Positions 16,801 to 25,433 are shown, numbered from the stretch's first letter. The stretch is DNA of 64,000 nt from JAJFKX01 sp965230265 (GCA_965230265.1 OZ245999.1:2852001-2916000); one strand, 5' to 3'. Numbers and translations: made by a program. Notes: generated from the letters alone by a model not told the origin.

Positions 16801-19123
16801 ACCACCTGCCGGACAAAACTGGAACGGTGCACAAACCACCATCCAACGATTTGGTACTGATCCATTGTTAAATCATCAGGGCGAAGACCGTACCTTACGG
16901 ACAGTATTCACTCACGATCACTTCGGCCCTTCTACCCATCAACAAGTGGGTTTATATGGCGCGATGCTGGTCGAGCCATCTGGTACAGACTGGTTCAATG
17001 CGGTTACCGGTGAACAATTCCCCAGTGCAGATCGTGATGACGGTGGCCCTACCAGCTGGCAGGCTTTGATCGAAGGTCATGATTCGGTAGAAAGCTTCCG
17101 TGAATTTGCCATTGCCATGGGCGATCTGCAATTGGCGTATACCGGTGATAGCCGCTCGCACCGCACTGTGCCAAAGACCATCTGGTTCACCACCACTGGC
17201 ACTGACTATGCTTACGCTTTAAACAACGGCGAGATTCCAGCCGGATTGGCGGCAGAGTTCAATGCACAAGGCGCACCGCTGCCACCTGGTGCAAGCGTCA
17301 GGCCTGCCCTAACACCAGCTCAATGGTATTTACAGCCCAACAGCCATGATACTTTTCTGCTGACACTCAATGGCAACGGTCAGATTAATGTCCAAACTGA
17401 AACCATCAGTCCATCCTGGGCAGATTTTGATGCTTCCATATGGCCACCCACTGCCGCACAAATTGCTGATGCCAATGGCAATGTTGAAACCAACTATGCA
17501 CCGTTCCCAACCATCATTTCCGATCCGGGCGGTGGTGGCAATATCGGTATCTGGGTGAACAATTACCGCAATGAGCCCCTGGATTCCAGAATCCAGGGTG
17601 ACAATACCAGTATGGCCACTGATCCCTCTTTTGCCATGAGCTCGATTGAACGCGAAACCCCCGCATTGAACACTCAGCCAGTGCCAGGCTCACCCATTGG
17701 TAAAGACCCCAATGGCTTTAAATATCCTAAAGCACCACTGGTGCCAGAAGGCCCTGGCGGTGTTCAGGGTGCTGACCCATATACTCCGTTGTTAAGGGCT
17801 TATGCCAATGACAACGTCGAAGTCCGTGCCATTGTTGGTGCAGTGGATTCCGTACATTCGTTCGGTATTCAGGGTGTTAACTGGTATGCAGAGCCTTCTT
17901 TCGATGATTCCGGATTCCGGGATACCCAGGGTATGGGGATTTCCGAGCATTTTGAAATGCTGTTTAAATTACCTCCAGGTGAAACCGGGCGTAACGGTTC
18001 AGTAGATCGACTGTATGCGCCTTCGACTTCCAGTATGGGCTTGGCCAAAGGTGCCTGGGGCATTTTGCGGACCTACGATGAACAAGTGCCTAATTTAGCC
18101 AGTTTGTCGAACAACCCACCAGGTCAGCACAATGTCGATGGTTTTTACGATCTACCTGCTGGCCAACAGCCAGACCAGACTTTCAATATCACCATCTCAC
18201 TGGCCAGCGATGGTACTTCACTACAATATCAGGTTGATGGACAAACCATGAGCCCCTTGGTGCTGCGCGCTGCAGCGGGTGACTGGATCAGAATCAATCT
18301 GACCAATGCATTAACTCAAGCCCAAGCTGGAAGCTTGGCCACGCAATGGGGTAATAATCAAAGTGGTAATACCTCTTCTGCCATTATTCAGCCTTACTAT
18401 GCTTCCGCTTCAGTCGGTATCAGCCCCAGACTGATCGACTATGATGCCGCGCATAGCAGTGGTTTGAATGTTGGTTTGAATGGTGTCAGCGACCAGCAGT
18501 TCCAAACTGTCGCGCCAGGTGAATCTAAATCCTTTAGCTGGTATGCGGGCAATATCTCGCTGGATGAGAACAACAATCGAGTGCTGACGCCAACAGAATT
18601 CGGTGGGGTTAATCTGATACCTTCCGGTCAATTGTTACAGGCATCCTATGGTTTATACGGTGCGCTGATTATTGAACCGGAAGGCTCCAGTTGGGATGCC
18701 GCCGAGAATCACAGCCTGGCAGCCACCATTAATGATGCCAATGGCGAGCCCTGGTTTACTGAAATTGTCATCGCTGGTAACAATACATCCGATGCCAGTG
18801 CCGTGGCAGGTTCTGAAGTGCGTTTCCGGGTATTAAACCCCAATAATGGCACCCCAGGGCAAGTGGGTGACAGCGCCAATGTAATCACTATCGAAGGTCA
18901 TAACTGGCCAGAAGAGCCCTATGCGGAAGCTTCGACAGTGATCGCCAATAACGTCATCAGTCAAACCATGGGCACCCAGCAAGTCACCAGCCTGGAAAGT
19001 TACAACCTGCTGATTGATTCAGCAGGTGGTGTCGCCAAGACCACAGGTACGTTTGACTTTTACTACTATCCCAATGGTCCTGGCACAACCAAGTTGGGCA
19101 CCTTAACAGTGACACCGGAGTAA
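13853..19123 (+). CDS. Giant multicopper oxidase, MnxG/McoA-like
   Basis: The 1756-residue exported protein (signal peptide about 1-24) is built of several cupredoxin domains. Histidine clusters at 524-531 (HVHHQHAH) and 578-589 (HCHIYPHFAQGM, giving His578, Cys579, His580, His584 and Met589) form the type-1 copper site and half of the trinuclear site. The other two motifs, HIH at 908-910 and HDHFGPSTH at 1021-1029, come later. This order is reversed compared with laccases, whose HCH motif is C-terminal. From memory, similar size and order occur in the MnxG and McoA manganese oxidases. RBS GGGAG; 67 bases after the DJ-1 gene, the widest gap in the operon. Substrate may be Mn(II), phenols or another metal. 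Confidence 0.85.
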   Translation: MKTLTTHLAIGVLLMLITVFDTHAITLVAANTDKGVTNRTIVVNMVVLEQTIKNNRLGAEVTNGQMYALARDVVPISAPFVAHGDVNGQTYSLSELQPGKVRLRQYKRPRPIVLRANVGDILEIHFTNLMPVISNPTSAQSALSDAGVQVMGLDWLDDDNATRVAPGQSHIYRYEATGEGVYMMFSPNGNSIPTSQLDYGLFGAVNVQPAEAEYYRSQVTEDDMQLATYRVNQNFLQTYRNSTDPSICRRYLNASQTGLPENVSIRRQPIDEGSRVICPAPGPGVLWEIRIPTQASGKTALISSVLVNDEGYLNTQNEQPVINYNALYPKDHIRYGSPVLNMLVHDLDTDTYEIAHTDLTAIITGPGAGRFPYYLNSPSFIENPATPDRRQPYREFTIAYHISPNTQQAFEMFNSGPLANMLQAGKDGFAVNYGIAGIAPEIVANRINVGPQGINKDGVDLLFEEFFLSAWAVGDPAILVDNPANTKTRATKALYPDDPSNVYHSYMRDHVKFRVMNAGSVAPHVHHQHAHQWLHTPNSADGHYLDSQMINPGSTYTLEMTYNGSGNRNQTVGDSIFHCHIYPHFAQGMWSLWRVHDVFEAGTELDKQGRPLPGSRALPDGEIIAGTPVPALVPLPGIAMAPNPAKAYLTDNGRRVIVDPADHKDNGEPIYENPGFPFFIPGVAGHRAPHPPLDFAWKENPDGTPKLLTAAEAADIPFRNAGDIDYLDGGLPRSIVLGGTLDREFHTRWDFTKEVGKMAALELPETGTAVEQAAMAAHAIRTHASNLPNGLPGNFILNGLPPAPGAPFAAPEVDDDGNSTFNKRRYKAAVIQTDVVFNKQGWHYPQQRFITLLDDVKDTIDGERPPEPFFFRAETSETVEFWHTNLVPNYYELDDFQVRTPTDILGQHIHLVKFDVTSSDGAGNGFNYEDGTFSPAEVQQRIAAINQQGGLYVFDPKSQFKSVQQRKLKLSNYREDYGNRLGEPPAGQNWNGAQTTIQRFGTDPLLNHQGEDRTLRTVFTHDHFGPSTHQQVGLYGAMLVEPSGTDWFNAVTGEQFPSADRDDGGPTSWQALIEGHDSVESFREFAIAMGDLQLAYTGDSRSHRTVPKTIWFTTTGTDYAYALNNGEIPAGLAAEFNAQGAPLPPGASVRPALTPAQWYLQPNSHDTFLLTLNGNGQINVQTETISPSWADFDASIWPPTAAQIADANGNVETNYAPFPTIISDPGGGGNIGIWVNNYRNEPLDSRIQGDNTSMATDPSFAMSSIERETPALNTQPVPGSPIGKDPNGFKYPKAPLVPEGPGGVQGADPYTPLLRAYANDNVEVRAIVGAVDSVHSFGIQGVNWYAEPSFDDSGFRDTQGMGISEHFEMLFKLPPGETGRNGSVDRLYAPSTSSMGLAKGAWGILRTYDEQVPNLASLSNNPPGQHNVDGFYDLPAGQQPDQTFNITISLASDGTSLQYQVDGQTMSPLVLRAAAGDWIRINLTNALTQAQAGSLATQWGNNQSGNTSSAIIQPYYASASVGISPRLIDYDAAHSSGLNVGLNGVSDQQFQTVAPGESKSFSWYAGNISLDENNNRVLTPTEFGGVNLIPSGQLLQASYGLYGALIIEPEGSSWDAAENHSLAATINDANGEPWFTEIVIAGNNTSDASAVAGSEVRFRVLNPNNGTPGQVGDSANVITIEGHNWPEEPYAEASTVIANNVISQTMGTQQVTSLESYNLLIDSAGGVAKTTGTFDFYYYPNGPGTTKLGTLTVTPE

Positions 19124-19128
19124 GTGTT

Positions 19129-21012
19129 GTGAAGTTATTAGCACGCTGTTTGCAGTTGATAATGACCGCGATTTGCGGCGGACTGACCCTGTCCGCCGCA
19201 CTTGCTGAAAACTTGGATAGCGTTGAAAAAAACGGTATCTCAGTTGGTTTCAATATTCAGTCGCTTAATCATTCCAAAGACAACCGGCTGCGGGCAGGCG
19301 AACATGTCTCTGTGCAGTTTAAAGTAAAAGATGGCAACCAAACGCCTTTAAGCGGTTTGTTTCCCGCTGCCTGGATTCACCCCAGCAGTCCCGACGATGA
19401 GGGTGCCGAAGATATCTGTATCAACAAGGCCAAAGCCTTTATCGGTGGTAGTTTGTTGTCACGTGCCGAACTGGACTTGAATGTCTATTACGTACTGGCC
19501 CTGAATCAGGATGCCAGTATCAGCGTGGTTGACCCACTGTTTGGTTTTGGCGGCTCCAAGCTTTTGACCATGTTGCCGTTAAATGGCATTGGTTACGACT
19601 GGGTTTTACCGCAATCACAGGAGCAGGTATTTGTGTCGGTTCCAGAGGCCAATGAAATCACCGAAATCAACACTGCCAACTGGCAGGTCACACACCATGC
19701 CAGTGATGGTCAATGGCAAAACCCCACCACTATTTCCGTACAGCCTGATCAGCAATACCTTTGGGCGTTGGTGAATAACGGAGTATCGGTATTTAATCAG
19801 CAACCGTTTACTCTGCAAAAAAATATCTCTCTTCCAAAAACACCGATTGCGCTGACTTTTTCCTCCGACAGCCGGTTGGCTTATGCAATGAGCCAGCAGA
19901 CACTGGATATTATTGATACTCATGCATTGAAGGTAGTGAAGTCTATTGAGTTAGGCGATCAGCCTATATCCATGGACTATTCCAGTCAGGCCGAGGAGCT
20001 GTATATTTCACATAGTGGCAGTGGTGAAGTTTGGGTAGTAGATGGTCGAGAGCATGACGTTGCTCAAGTCATCACTTCAGAACCTGGCATCGGCATGCTG
20101 CGCTTTACCCCCGATGGTCGCTGGGGTTTACTGGTAAATCCGCTGACAGACCGTTTATCCATCATCGACGCTGCCAAACAAAAAATTGTGCAAAGTGGCC
20201 TGGTAGAAGGTCAACCAGAATATATCGCTTTCTCTGACAACTTGGCATATATCCGGCATGCCGATAGTTTTAACCTTTATATGATTACACTGGATGATCA
20301 GGATCTTGGCCGGGAAGGCGCTGAAATCCCGGCTGTTGATACACCGGGCGGTGATAGCCCTGCGGGTTTAATTGATATCCCCAGCGGCAGTGATGGTATT
20401 GTGCAGGCCCCCGGCAGCAATGCCGTTCTGGTTTCCAACTATCGTGATAAGGCCGTGTATTTTTATAAAGAAGGCATGGCCGCGCCCATGGGTCAGTTCA
20501 ATAATTATGGGAAATCCCCACGCGCGGTACTGGCCGTTGATCACAGTCTGAAAGAACGCAACAATGCAGGCGTTTATTCCACCTCAACCCTGCTGCCAAA
20601 GGCGGGGAATTATCAGGCGGTTTACTTTATGGATTCGCCACGTATCGTGCATTGCTTTTCTTTCAACATCGAACCACCCACCGACATAGCCGCAGCTCAA
20701 CCCACCAATAAGCTGGTGGTGACGTCATCCAGGTCTGATCACCACTTTAAGGTGGGTAAAACTGCGCAGCTGAGTTTTCATATCGACCCACAAAATACCG
20801 ATAGGCCCATGTCCAGCCAGCAATTCGAGGCCGCTATTGTTCTTGCCTCTGGTCTCTGGCGACAACGTTTAACTGCCAACCTGAATCCAGACAAGCAGTT
20901 AATGCTGGAATTCACACCACCCTTGCCTGGTTCCTATGCTGTTCATCTAAGTCAGATCAATGGTCAGGGATCACTAAGCCAACAGACATTTAATTATGAT
21001 GTATCACCTTAA
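19129..21012 (+). CDS. Exported β-propeller protein (YncE/cytochrome D1-like)
   Basis: The 627-residue product starts at GTG 19129 with GGAG 8 bases upstream and has a signal peptide (about 1-26). The central part (about 120-430) has repeated short strands of the type YYVLALNQDASISVVD, LYISHSGSGEVWVVDG and GRWGLLVNPLTDRLSIID, the pattern of YncE or NirS-D1 propeller blades. The flanks (about 30-110 and 530-627) look like immunoglobulin-type domains. There is no heme motif. It starts 5 bases after the multicopper oxidase, so it is probably a periplasmic partner such as a binding or scaffold subunit. The role is inferred from position only. Confidence 0.75.
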   Translation: MKLLARCLQLIMTAICGGLTLSAALAENLDSVEKNGISVGFNIQSLNHSKDNRLRAGEHVSVQFKVKDGNQTPLSGLFPAAWIHPSSPDDEGAEDICINKAKAFIGGSLLSRAELDLNVYYVLALNQDASISVVDPLFGFGGSKLLTMLPLNGIGYDWVLPQSQEQVFVSVPEANEITEINTANWQVTHHASDGQWQNPTTISVQPDQQYLWALVNNGVSVFNQQPFTLQKNISLPKTPIALTFSSDSRLAYAMSQQTLDIIDTHALKVVKSIELGDQPISMDYSSQAEELYISHSGSGEVWVVDGREHDVAQVITSEPGIGMLRFTPDGRWGLLVNPLTDRLSIIDAAKQKIVQSGLVEGQPEYIAFSDNLAYIRHADSFNLYMITLDDQDLGREGAEIPAVDTPGGDSPAGLIDIPSGSDGIVQAPGSNAVLVSNYRDKAVYFYKEGMAAPMGQFNNYGKSPRAVLAVDHSLKERNNAGVYSTSTLLPKAGNYQAVYFMDSPRIVHCFSFNIEPPTDIAAAQPTNKLVVTSSRSDHHFKVGKTAQLSFHIDPQNTDRPMSSQQFEAAIVLASGLWRQRLTANLNPDKQLMLEFTPPLPGSYAVHLSQINGQGSLSQQTFNYDVSP

Positions 21013-21589
21013 CCCAATGCATCGCATTATGTTTTTTATAGGCTTGTTATTGGCCACATTTGCATTGGGGCATTCATCGGTGGATGAAAATATTCCCAAT
21101 ACACCTGTATTGGATCAAACTGGTCACAGCGTGATGTTTTACGATGATTTGGTGAAAGATAAAATTGTAGCGATTAATTTTGTTTTCACTCGCTGCGGCA
21201 TGGTCTGTCCAATGTTGGGTTTTCGTTTCGGACAATTACGCAAGCTGCTTAATAATGAGGGCCACGATCAGAACCAGGTACATTTAATTTCGATCAGCAC
21301 CGATGCCAGCTACGACACGCCTGCTCGAATGCAGACATGGGCACAACAGTTTTATCAAGGTACTGGTTGGACTCAGGTAACCGGGGACAAACCGCGCATT
21401 GACCATTTGTTAAAATCATTAAAAGCCTTCAGCGCCGACAAACAAGACCATAGCAGCCTGGTGCTGCTGATCAACGATCAACGCAATGAATGGAAATGGA
21501 TCGATGGTCAAAGTGATCCTAAAATTATCCAAATGGCATTGTCTGAATGGCAAAAACCTGTACAGAATGAAACCACATTCAATCACTGA
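20996..21589 (+). CDS. SCO1/SenC-family copper chaperone
   Basis: SCO proteins are membrane-tethered or periplasmic thioredoxin-fold proteins that bind copper and load it into oxidases. The product has an N-terminal hydrophobic segment (about 11-25), the copper-binding CxxxC as FTRCGMVC (Cys67, Cys71) and the conserved distal histidine in DHSSLVLLIND (His152). It overlaps the propeller gene by 17 bases; a second ATG at 21017 would start just after that gene's stop and give a tidier signal peptide. No cytochrome oxidase genes are nearby, so its client is most likely the multicopper oxidase encoded two genes upstream. Confidence 0.88.
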   Translation: MMYHLNPMHRIMFFIGLLLATFALGHSSVDENIPNTPVLDQTGHSVMFYDDLVKDKIVAINFVFTRCGMVCPMLGFRFGQLRKLLNNEGHDQNQVHLISISTDASYDTPARMQTWAQQFYQGTGWTQVTGDKPRIDHLLKSLKAFSADKQDHSSLVLLINDQRNEWKWIDGQSDPKIIQMALSEWQKPVQNETTFNH

Positions 21590-22904
21590 TAAAGCCACCG
21601 TTGCAAAGTTTGTTATTCTGGTACTTTGGTCACTTATTTCGACCTCACACTTACTGGCAGATACCGGTGCCCAGATATACCAAAAGGGCATAAGCCAATC
21701 AGGCAGCGCCTTTATCGGCCACCAAAAAAGCCAGGCACCCTCAAGTCTGTTTCCATGTATAAATTGTCATGGTCAACGCGGCGCCGGTAGTAAGGAATCT
21801 GGCGTATCTGCACCTGATGTCACCTGGAGCCAATTAACTCAGGCTTACCGTAAAGACCCGGATGGTGGAAAACCACGAGCTCCATATACTCGACAGTCCT
21901 TTAAAAGGCTGTTATTGAGTGGTATTAATTCAGACGGAAAATCATTATCCGACAGCATGCCTCGCTATGATCTCGATGATAGAGAAGTCAATGCGCTGAT
22001 CGAGTATCTGCAAAATATTACCCTGCAACGTCAGCGCGGCATCACCGCGGATACCATCCACTTTTGGCTGCGTTTACCCGATAATCAACCATTGGCTGAT
22101 GCCATGTTCAATACCGTTAGCAGTTTCATTGAAAGTGTCAATGAACAAGGCGGTATTTATCGTCGTCAACTACGCTTACAAGATTTTCCGGCTGATCAAG
22201 CAGAAAAAAATGCTTTTGGCGTTATTGATTTACGTCTGCTGGAGCAACAACAAAATGCCTCCGATCACATTAGTCTGGGAATTTTTAAATCACGTGGATC
22301 TGGAGACAATGCCTATTTTTTATACCCGCACCCAGCTGACCTGGATACAATGCAATCAAAAATCGCCGCACAAAATAATTGGCGCGTTCTGAGTGCCGGC
22401 AAAGCAGCACTTGATGATCTATTGGCAAAACGGTCAGCCGATAATGATCGTTTTACGATATTGACTCATCTAAATGAGCAGATGCCTATCGAACAACTGC
22501 TGAGCACCCTTCAACAAGCACAACGCTATCCACGAATCCTGCTCAATTCTTTGTCACTATCTACCACTCAGCATCAAGCCATCCAGCTTTATCCAGCGCC
22601 TGTTTATGTGCTAACGCCACCCGGGCCAGAATCCGTCTCCGCAGCCGGGCAAACCCAATATTCACAACTGGCCAGTCAGGCTGGCTGGTCTAATGAACAA
22701 TTGCGTGCCAGATTGTGGTCACTGGCCCTGATGAGACTATTAGAAACAGTGCTGGAACAATCCGGTAAAAACATCTCTGAACAACTATTCGCGGACACAC
22801 TTCAACGCCAGGTGGATTTACAAACAGACTTCGGACCCATGCTGAGTTTTTCACCCACCCGCAGAATTGGCAACAGCGATGCTATCCTGATACCGCTTAA
22901 TTGA
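21567..22904 (+). CDS. Cytochrome c fused to a periplasmic-binding-protein-like domain
   Basis: The 445-residue product has a signal anchor (about 13-31), then a class I cytochrome c domain with one CINCH heme motif (64-68) and a probable axial Met131 (SMPRYDLDDRE). From about 165 to 440 it resembles a type 1 periplasmic binding protein (a substrate-binding fold as in Peripla_BP_6), including the segment AMFNTVSSFIESVNEQGGI. I chose ATG 21567, which overlaps the SCO gene by 23 bases; the frame is open from 21486. A heme domain joined to a ligand-binding domain suggests electron transfer linked to binding of a small molecule. As last gene of the operon it may take electrons to or from the multicopper oxidase. 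Confidence 0.8.
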   Translation: MKPHSITDKATVAKFVILVLWSLISTSHLLADTGAQIYQKGISQSGSAFIGHQKSQAPSSLFPCINCHGQRGAGSKESGVSAPDVTWSQLTQAYRKDPDGGKPRAPYTRQSFKRLLLSGINSDGKSLSDSMPRYDLDDREVNALIEYLQNITLQRQRGITADTIHFWLRLPDNQPLADAMFNTVSSFIESVNEQGGIYRRQLRLQDFPADQAEKNAFGVIDLRLLEQQQNASDHISLGIFKSRGSGDNAYFLYPHPADLDTMQSKIAAQNNWRVLSAGKAALDDLLAKRSADNDRFTILTHLNEQMPIEQLLSTLQQAQRYPRILLNSLSLSTTQHQAIQLYPAPVYVLTPPGPESVSAAGQTQYSQLASQAGWSNEQLRARLWSLALMRLLETVLEQSGKNISEQLFADTLQRQVDLQTDFGPMLSFSPTRRIGNSDAILIPLN

Positions 22905-22907
22905 GAT

Positions 22908-22927
22908 AATCGTATACCGATTTTTTT
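22908..22927 (+). terminator. Weak terminator at the end of the oxidase operon
   Basis: AATCG (22908-22912) and CGATT (22918-22922) pair around TATAC, and the T-run extends to 22927. The stem is only 5 bp but starts 3 bases after the last stop codon of the operon. Confidence 0.35.
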
Positions 22928-22959
22928 GCCTGCATACTGTTTCTGCCCAAGACAGATTT

Positions 22960-22983
22960 GTTCATATTCATGAACCTTTGACA
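22960..22983 (+). promoter_or_regulatory. Inverted repeat next to a perfect -35 before the ABC genes
   Basis: GTTCAT-ATTC-ATGAAC (22960-22975) is followed at 22978-22983 by TTGACA. A matching -10 is poor (candidates near 22999-23006), so the promoter call is tentative; the repeat could be an activator site. Confidence 0.3.
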
Positions 22984-23121
22984 AAACAGAATCAATGGTT
23001 ATTGTGTATCGCAGGCTATTGGCTGGACATAAGTCATTTTTCATTGTCCAGCGAAGTACACTAAACTGCTCACTAGATCCATTGGCATGTGTTTTACACC
23101 CACCATCAACTGGAGAATACC

Positions 23122-24048
23122 GTGCGACCGGTTATCGCCGTTAACAATTTGAATAAAACCTATGGCTCTGACTTTAAGGCACTAGACAGCGTCAACCTGG
23201 AAATACAACAAGGTGAAATCTTCGCGCTGCTCGGCCCTAATGGCGCAGGCAAAACCACGCTGATCAGTATTATCTGTGGAATCGTTAACCCCAGCTCTGG
23301 CCAAGTATTGGCAGACGGGCATGACATCATCACTGATTTTAGAGTCACCCGCTCACTGATTGGCCTGGTGCCGCAGGAAATTTCCACCGATGCTTTTGAA
23401 ACAGTATGGGCGACAGTAAATTTCAGCCGTGGCCTGTATGGCAAACCTCGCGATCATGCTTATGTTGAAAAGGTTTTGCGCGATTTGTCATTGTGGGATA
23501 AAAAAGACAGCAAAATCATGATGCTGTCTGGAGGCATGAAACGTCGGGTGATGATTGCCAAGGCACTGGCGCATGAACCCAAAATTCTGTTTTTGGATGA
23601 ACCTACGGCCGGTGTCGATGTGGAATTGCGTCGTGATATGTGGGAGATGGTCCACGGCCTGCGTGATAATGGCGTCACCATTATCCTGACCACCCATTAC
23701 ATTGAAGAAGCCCAGGAAATGGCAGACCGTATTGGTGTCATTAATAAAGGCCAGTTGATTCTGGTGGAAGAAAAAAATGCACTGATGGAAAAACTGGGTA
23801 AAAAGGAACTGACATTGCAATTGAATGAACCCATGACTGACATCCCTGAACAACTGGGTGAATATCCATTGACGCTGTCTGAGGATGGCTATCAGCTGGT
23901 ATACACTTTTGACAGCCAAAGCGATCGCACCGGTATCGCTGCCCTGCTGCGACGAATGAGTGAATATGGCATCGAATACCAAGACCTGAACACCAGTCAG
24001 AGCTCACTGGAAGATATCTTCGTCAATCTGGTGAGGGAACAGGCATGA
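23122..24048 (+). CDS. ABC-2 type exporter, ATP-binding protein (YadG-like)
   Basis: The 308-residue ATPase has Walker A GPNGAGKTT (38-46), the signature LSGGMKRR, Walker B ILFLDEPTAGVD and the switch histidine in TTHYIEEA. The C-terminal part is the accessory region typical of ABC-2 exporter ATPases. I prefer GTG 23122 with GGAG 6 bases upstream; GTG 23089 would add 11 unrelated residues. It overlaps the permease gene by 4 bases. The pair resembles E. coli YadG/YadH; the exported compound is unknown. A link to the oxidase operon upstream is possible, but an apparent terminator and a 217-bp gap separate them. Confidence 0.9.
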   Translation: MRPVIAVNNLNKTYGSDFKALDSVNLEIQQGEIFALLGPNGAGKTTLISIICGIVNPSSGQVLADGHDIITDFRVTRSLIGLVPQEISTDAFETVWATVNFSRGLYGKPRDHAYVEKVLRDLSLWDKKDSKIMMLSGGMKRRVMIAKALAHEPKILFLDEPTAGVDVELRRDMWEMVHGLRDNGVTIILTTHYIEEAQEMADRIGVINKGQLILVEEKNALMEKLGKKELTLQLNEPMTDIPEQLGEYPLTLSEDGYQLVYTFDSQSDRTGIAALLRRMSEYGIEYQDLNTSQSSLEDIFVNLVREQA

Positions 24049-24806
24049 ACATTCACGCTATTCGTGCCATTTATCATTTTGAAATGGCCCGCACCGGACG
24101 AACATTGATGCAAAGTATTGCCTCACCGGTGTTATCGACATCACTGTACTTTGTGGTTTTCGGCGCCGCCATTGGCTCGCGCATGGGGGAAATTGATGGC
24201 GTGAGCTATGGTGCCTTCATTATTCCAGGTCTGATCATGCTGTCACTGCTGAGTGAGAGTATTTCCAATGCTTCCTTCGGCATATATATGCCGAAGTTTT
24301 CAGGTACTATTTATGAAGTATTGTCTGCACCTGTTTCATTTGTTGAAGTGGTGCTCGGCTACGTCGGGGCAGCTGCCAGCAAATCGGTAATTCTCGGCTT
24401 GCTGATTTTGCTGACTGCCCGATTGTTTGTTGACTACGAAATAGAACACCCCTTCTGGATGTTGAGCTTTTTGATCCTCACTGCTGTGACCTTCAGTCTA
24501 TTCGGATTTATTATCGGTATTTGGGCAGACGGTTTTGAAAAACTACAGATTATTCCGTTGATGATTGTCACACCACTGACGTTTTTGGGGGGTAGTTTTT
24601 ACTCCATCAGCATGTTGCCGCCAATCTGGCAGAAAATTACTTTATTCAACCCTGTGGTGTATTTAATCAGTGGTTTTCGCTGGAGTTTTTATGGTGTTTC
24701 CGATATCGATGTTGTTATCAGCATAGGGATGATACTGGTATTTCTGCTGGCGTGTGTGATTACCGTTTGGTGGATATTCAAAACCGGTTATCGTTTAAAG
24801 AACTAG
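24045..24806 (+). CDS. ABC-2 type exporter, permease (YadH-like)
   Basis: The 253-residue inner-membrane protein has six predicted hydrophobic segments and the ABC-2 signature around the fifth (PLTFLGGSFYSISMLPPIWQKITLFNPVVYLI). Its ATG overlaps the ATPase stop as ATGA, so the two are translationally coupled. It forms the channel half of the exporter. Substrate cannot be read from the sequence. Confidence 0.9.
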   Translation: MNIHAIRAIYHFEMARTGRTLMQSIASPVLSTSLYFVVFGAAIGSRMGEIDGVSYGAFIIPGLIMLSLLSESISNASFGIYMPKFSGTIYEVLSAPVSFVEVVLGYVGAAASKSVILGLLILLTARLFVDYEIEHPFWMLSFLILTAVTFSLFGFIIGIWADGFEKLQIIPLMIVTPLTFLGGSFYSISMLPPIWQKITLFNPVVYLISGFRWSFYGVSDIDVVISIGMILVFLLACVITVWWIFKTGYRLKN

Positions 24807-24914
24807 AAAACCTCTGATCAGTCAAGCAACCCCCTCCCCGATGCCCTGGCAAAAAGTCAGAACCTGGGGAGAGGTAAAACCAGACCTGCTGTTTAACAAC
24901 AGGGGTAATAATTT

Positions 24915-25433
24915 TTAATCTGCCTTTTGAATTTTACGGAAATAATTGCGCAAACATTCAATTTCTGATTTGGCTGAATGGCCTTTGCTACTGGCGTTGA
25001 TAATGGAGAACGGAATCCACCACAGTGCGATCAATATAAACATCACCGTGGGCCCATGCTCGGTACTTCTCAACAAATAAGAAGTCAACAATATTGCTGC
25101 GGCAAATACCAATGATGTAATGATTTGATACATTCCTGCTTTTTTAGGGTCCATATTTTTAATCCTCAGTTTTGATTCAACTTTCGACTCGATAGCACAC
25201 AGCTTGTCGAGCAATGCTTTGTTCTTTTCATACTCAGCCATCAGATCATCCGCCTCTCCAAGTTGTCGGGTAGCGGCATTAAATGCCTGCTCTTCGGGCA
25301 AACCTTCTGCCATTAAATGCTCAATCACGCAGTACAGGTGATCTTTGATCTCATCAATATTGGCCTGTTTGCCACAGCGATCGACCAACACGGTATCGCA
25401 CCACTGATCCATCGCCTGATCTAGTTGAAACAT
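24915..25433 (-). CDS. HAAS-type membrane protein partnered with PadR
   Basis: The 172-residue product has a helical N-terminal region (about 5-90) with the pattern of the HAAS/permease-prefix domain (IEHLMAEGLPEEQAFNAATRQLGEADDL), then two membrane helices (about 100-120 and 128-145) and a basic cytoplasmic tail. HAAS-domain genes commonly follow PadR regulator genes, and here the start overlaps the PadR gene by 13 bases. The function is probably to sense or signal at the membrane for that regulator; the mechanism is not known to me. Confidence 0.75.
   Translation of the reverse strand: MFQLDQAMDQWCDTVLVDRCGKQANIDEIKDHLYCVIEHLMAEGLPEEQAFNAATRQLGEADDLMAEYEKNKALLDKLCAIESKVESKLRIKNMDPKKAGMYQIITSLVFAAAILLTSYLLRSTEHGPTVMFILIALWWIPFSIINASSKGHSAKSEIECLRNYFRKIQKAD

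Noticed and set aside
24885..24903. Hairpin CCTGCTGTT/AACAACAGG after the ABC permease
   Set aside because: One mismatch, and too small a loop unless inner pairs open; too weak to call a terminator.
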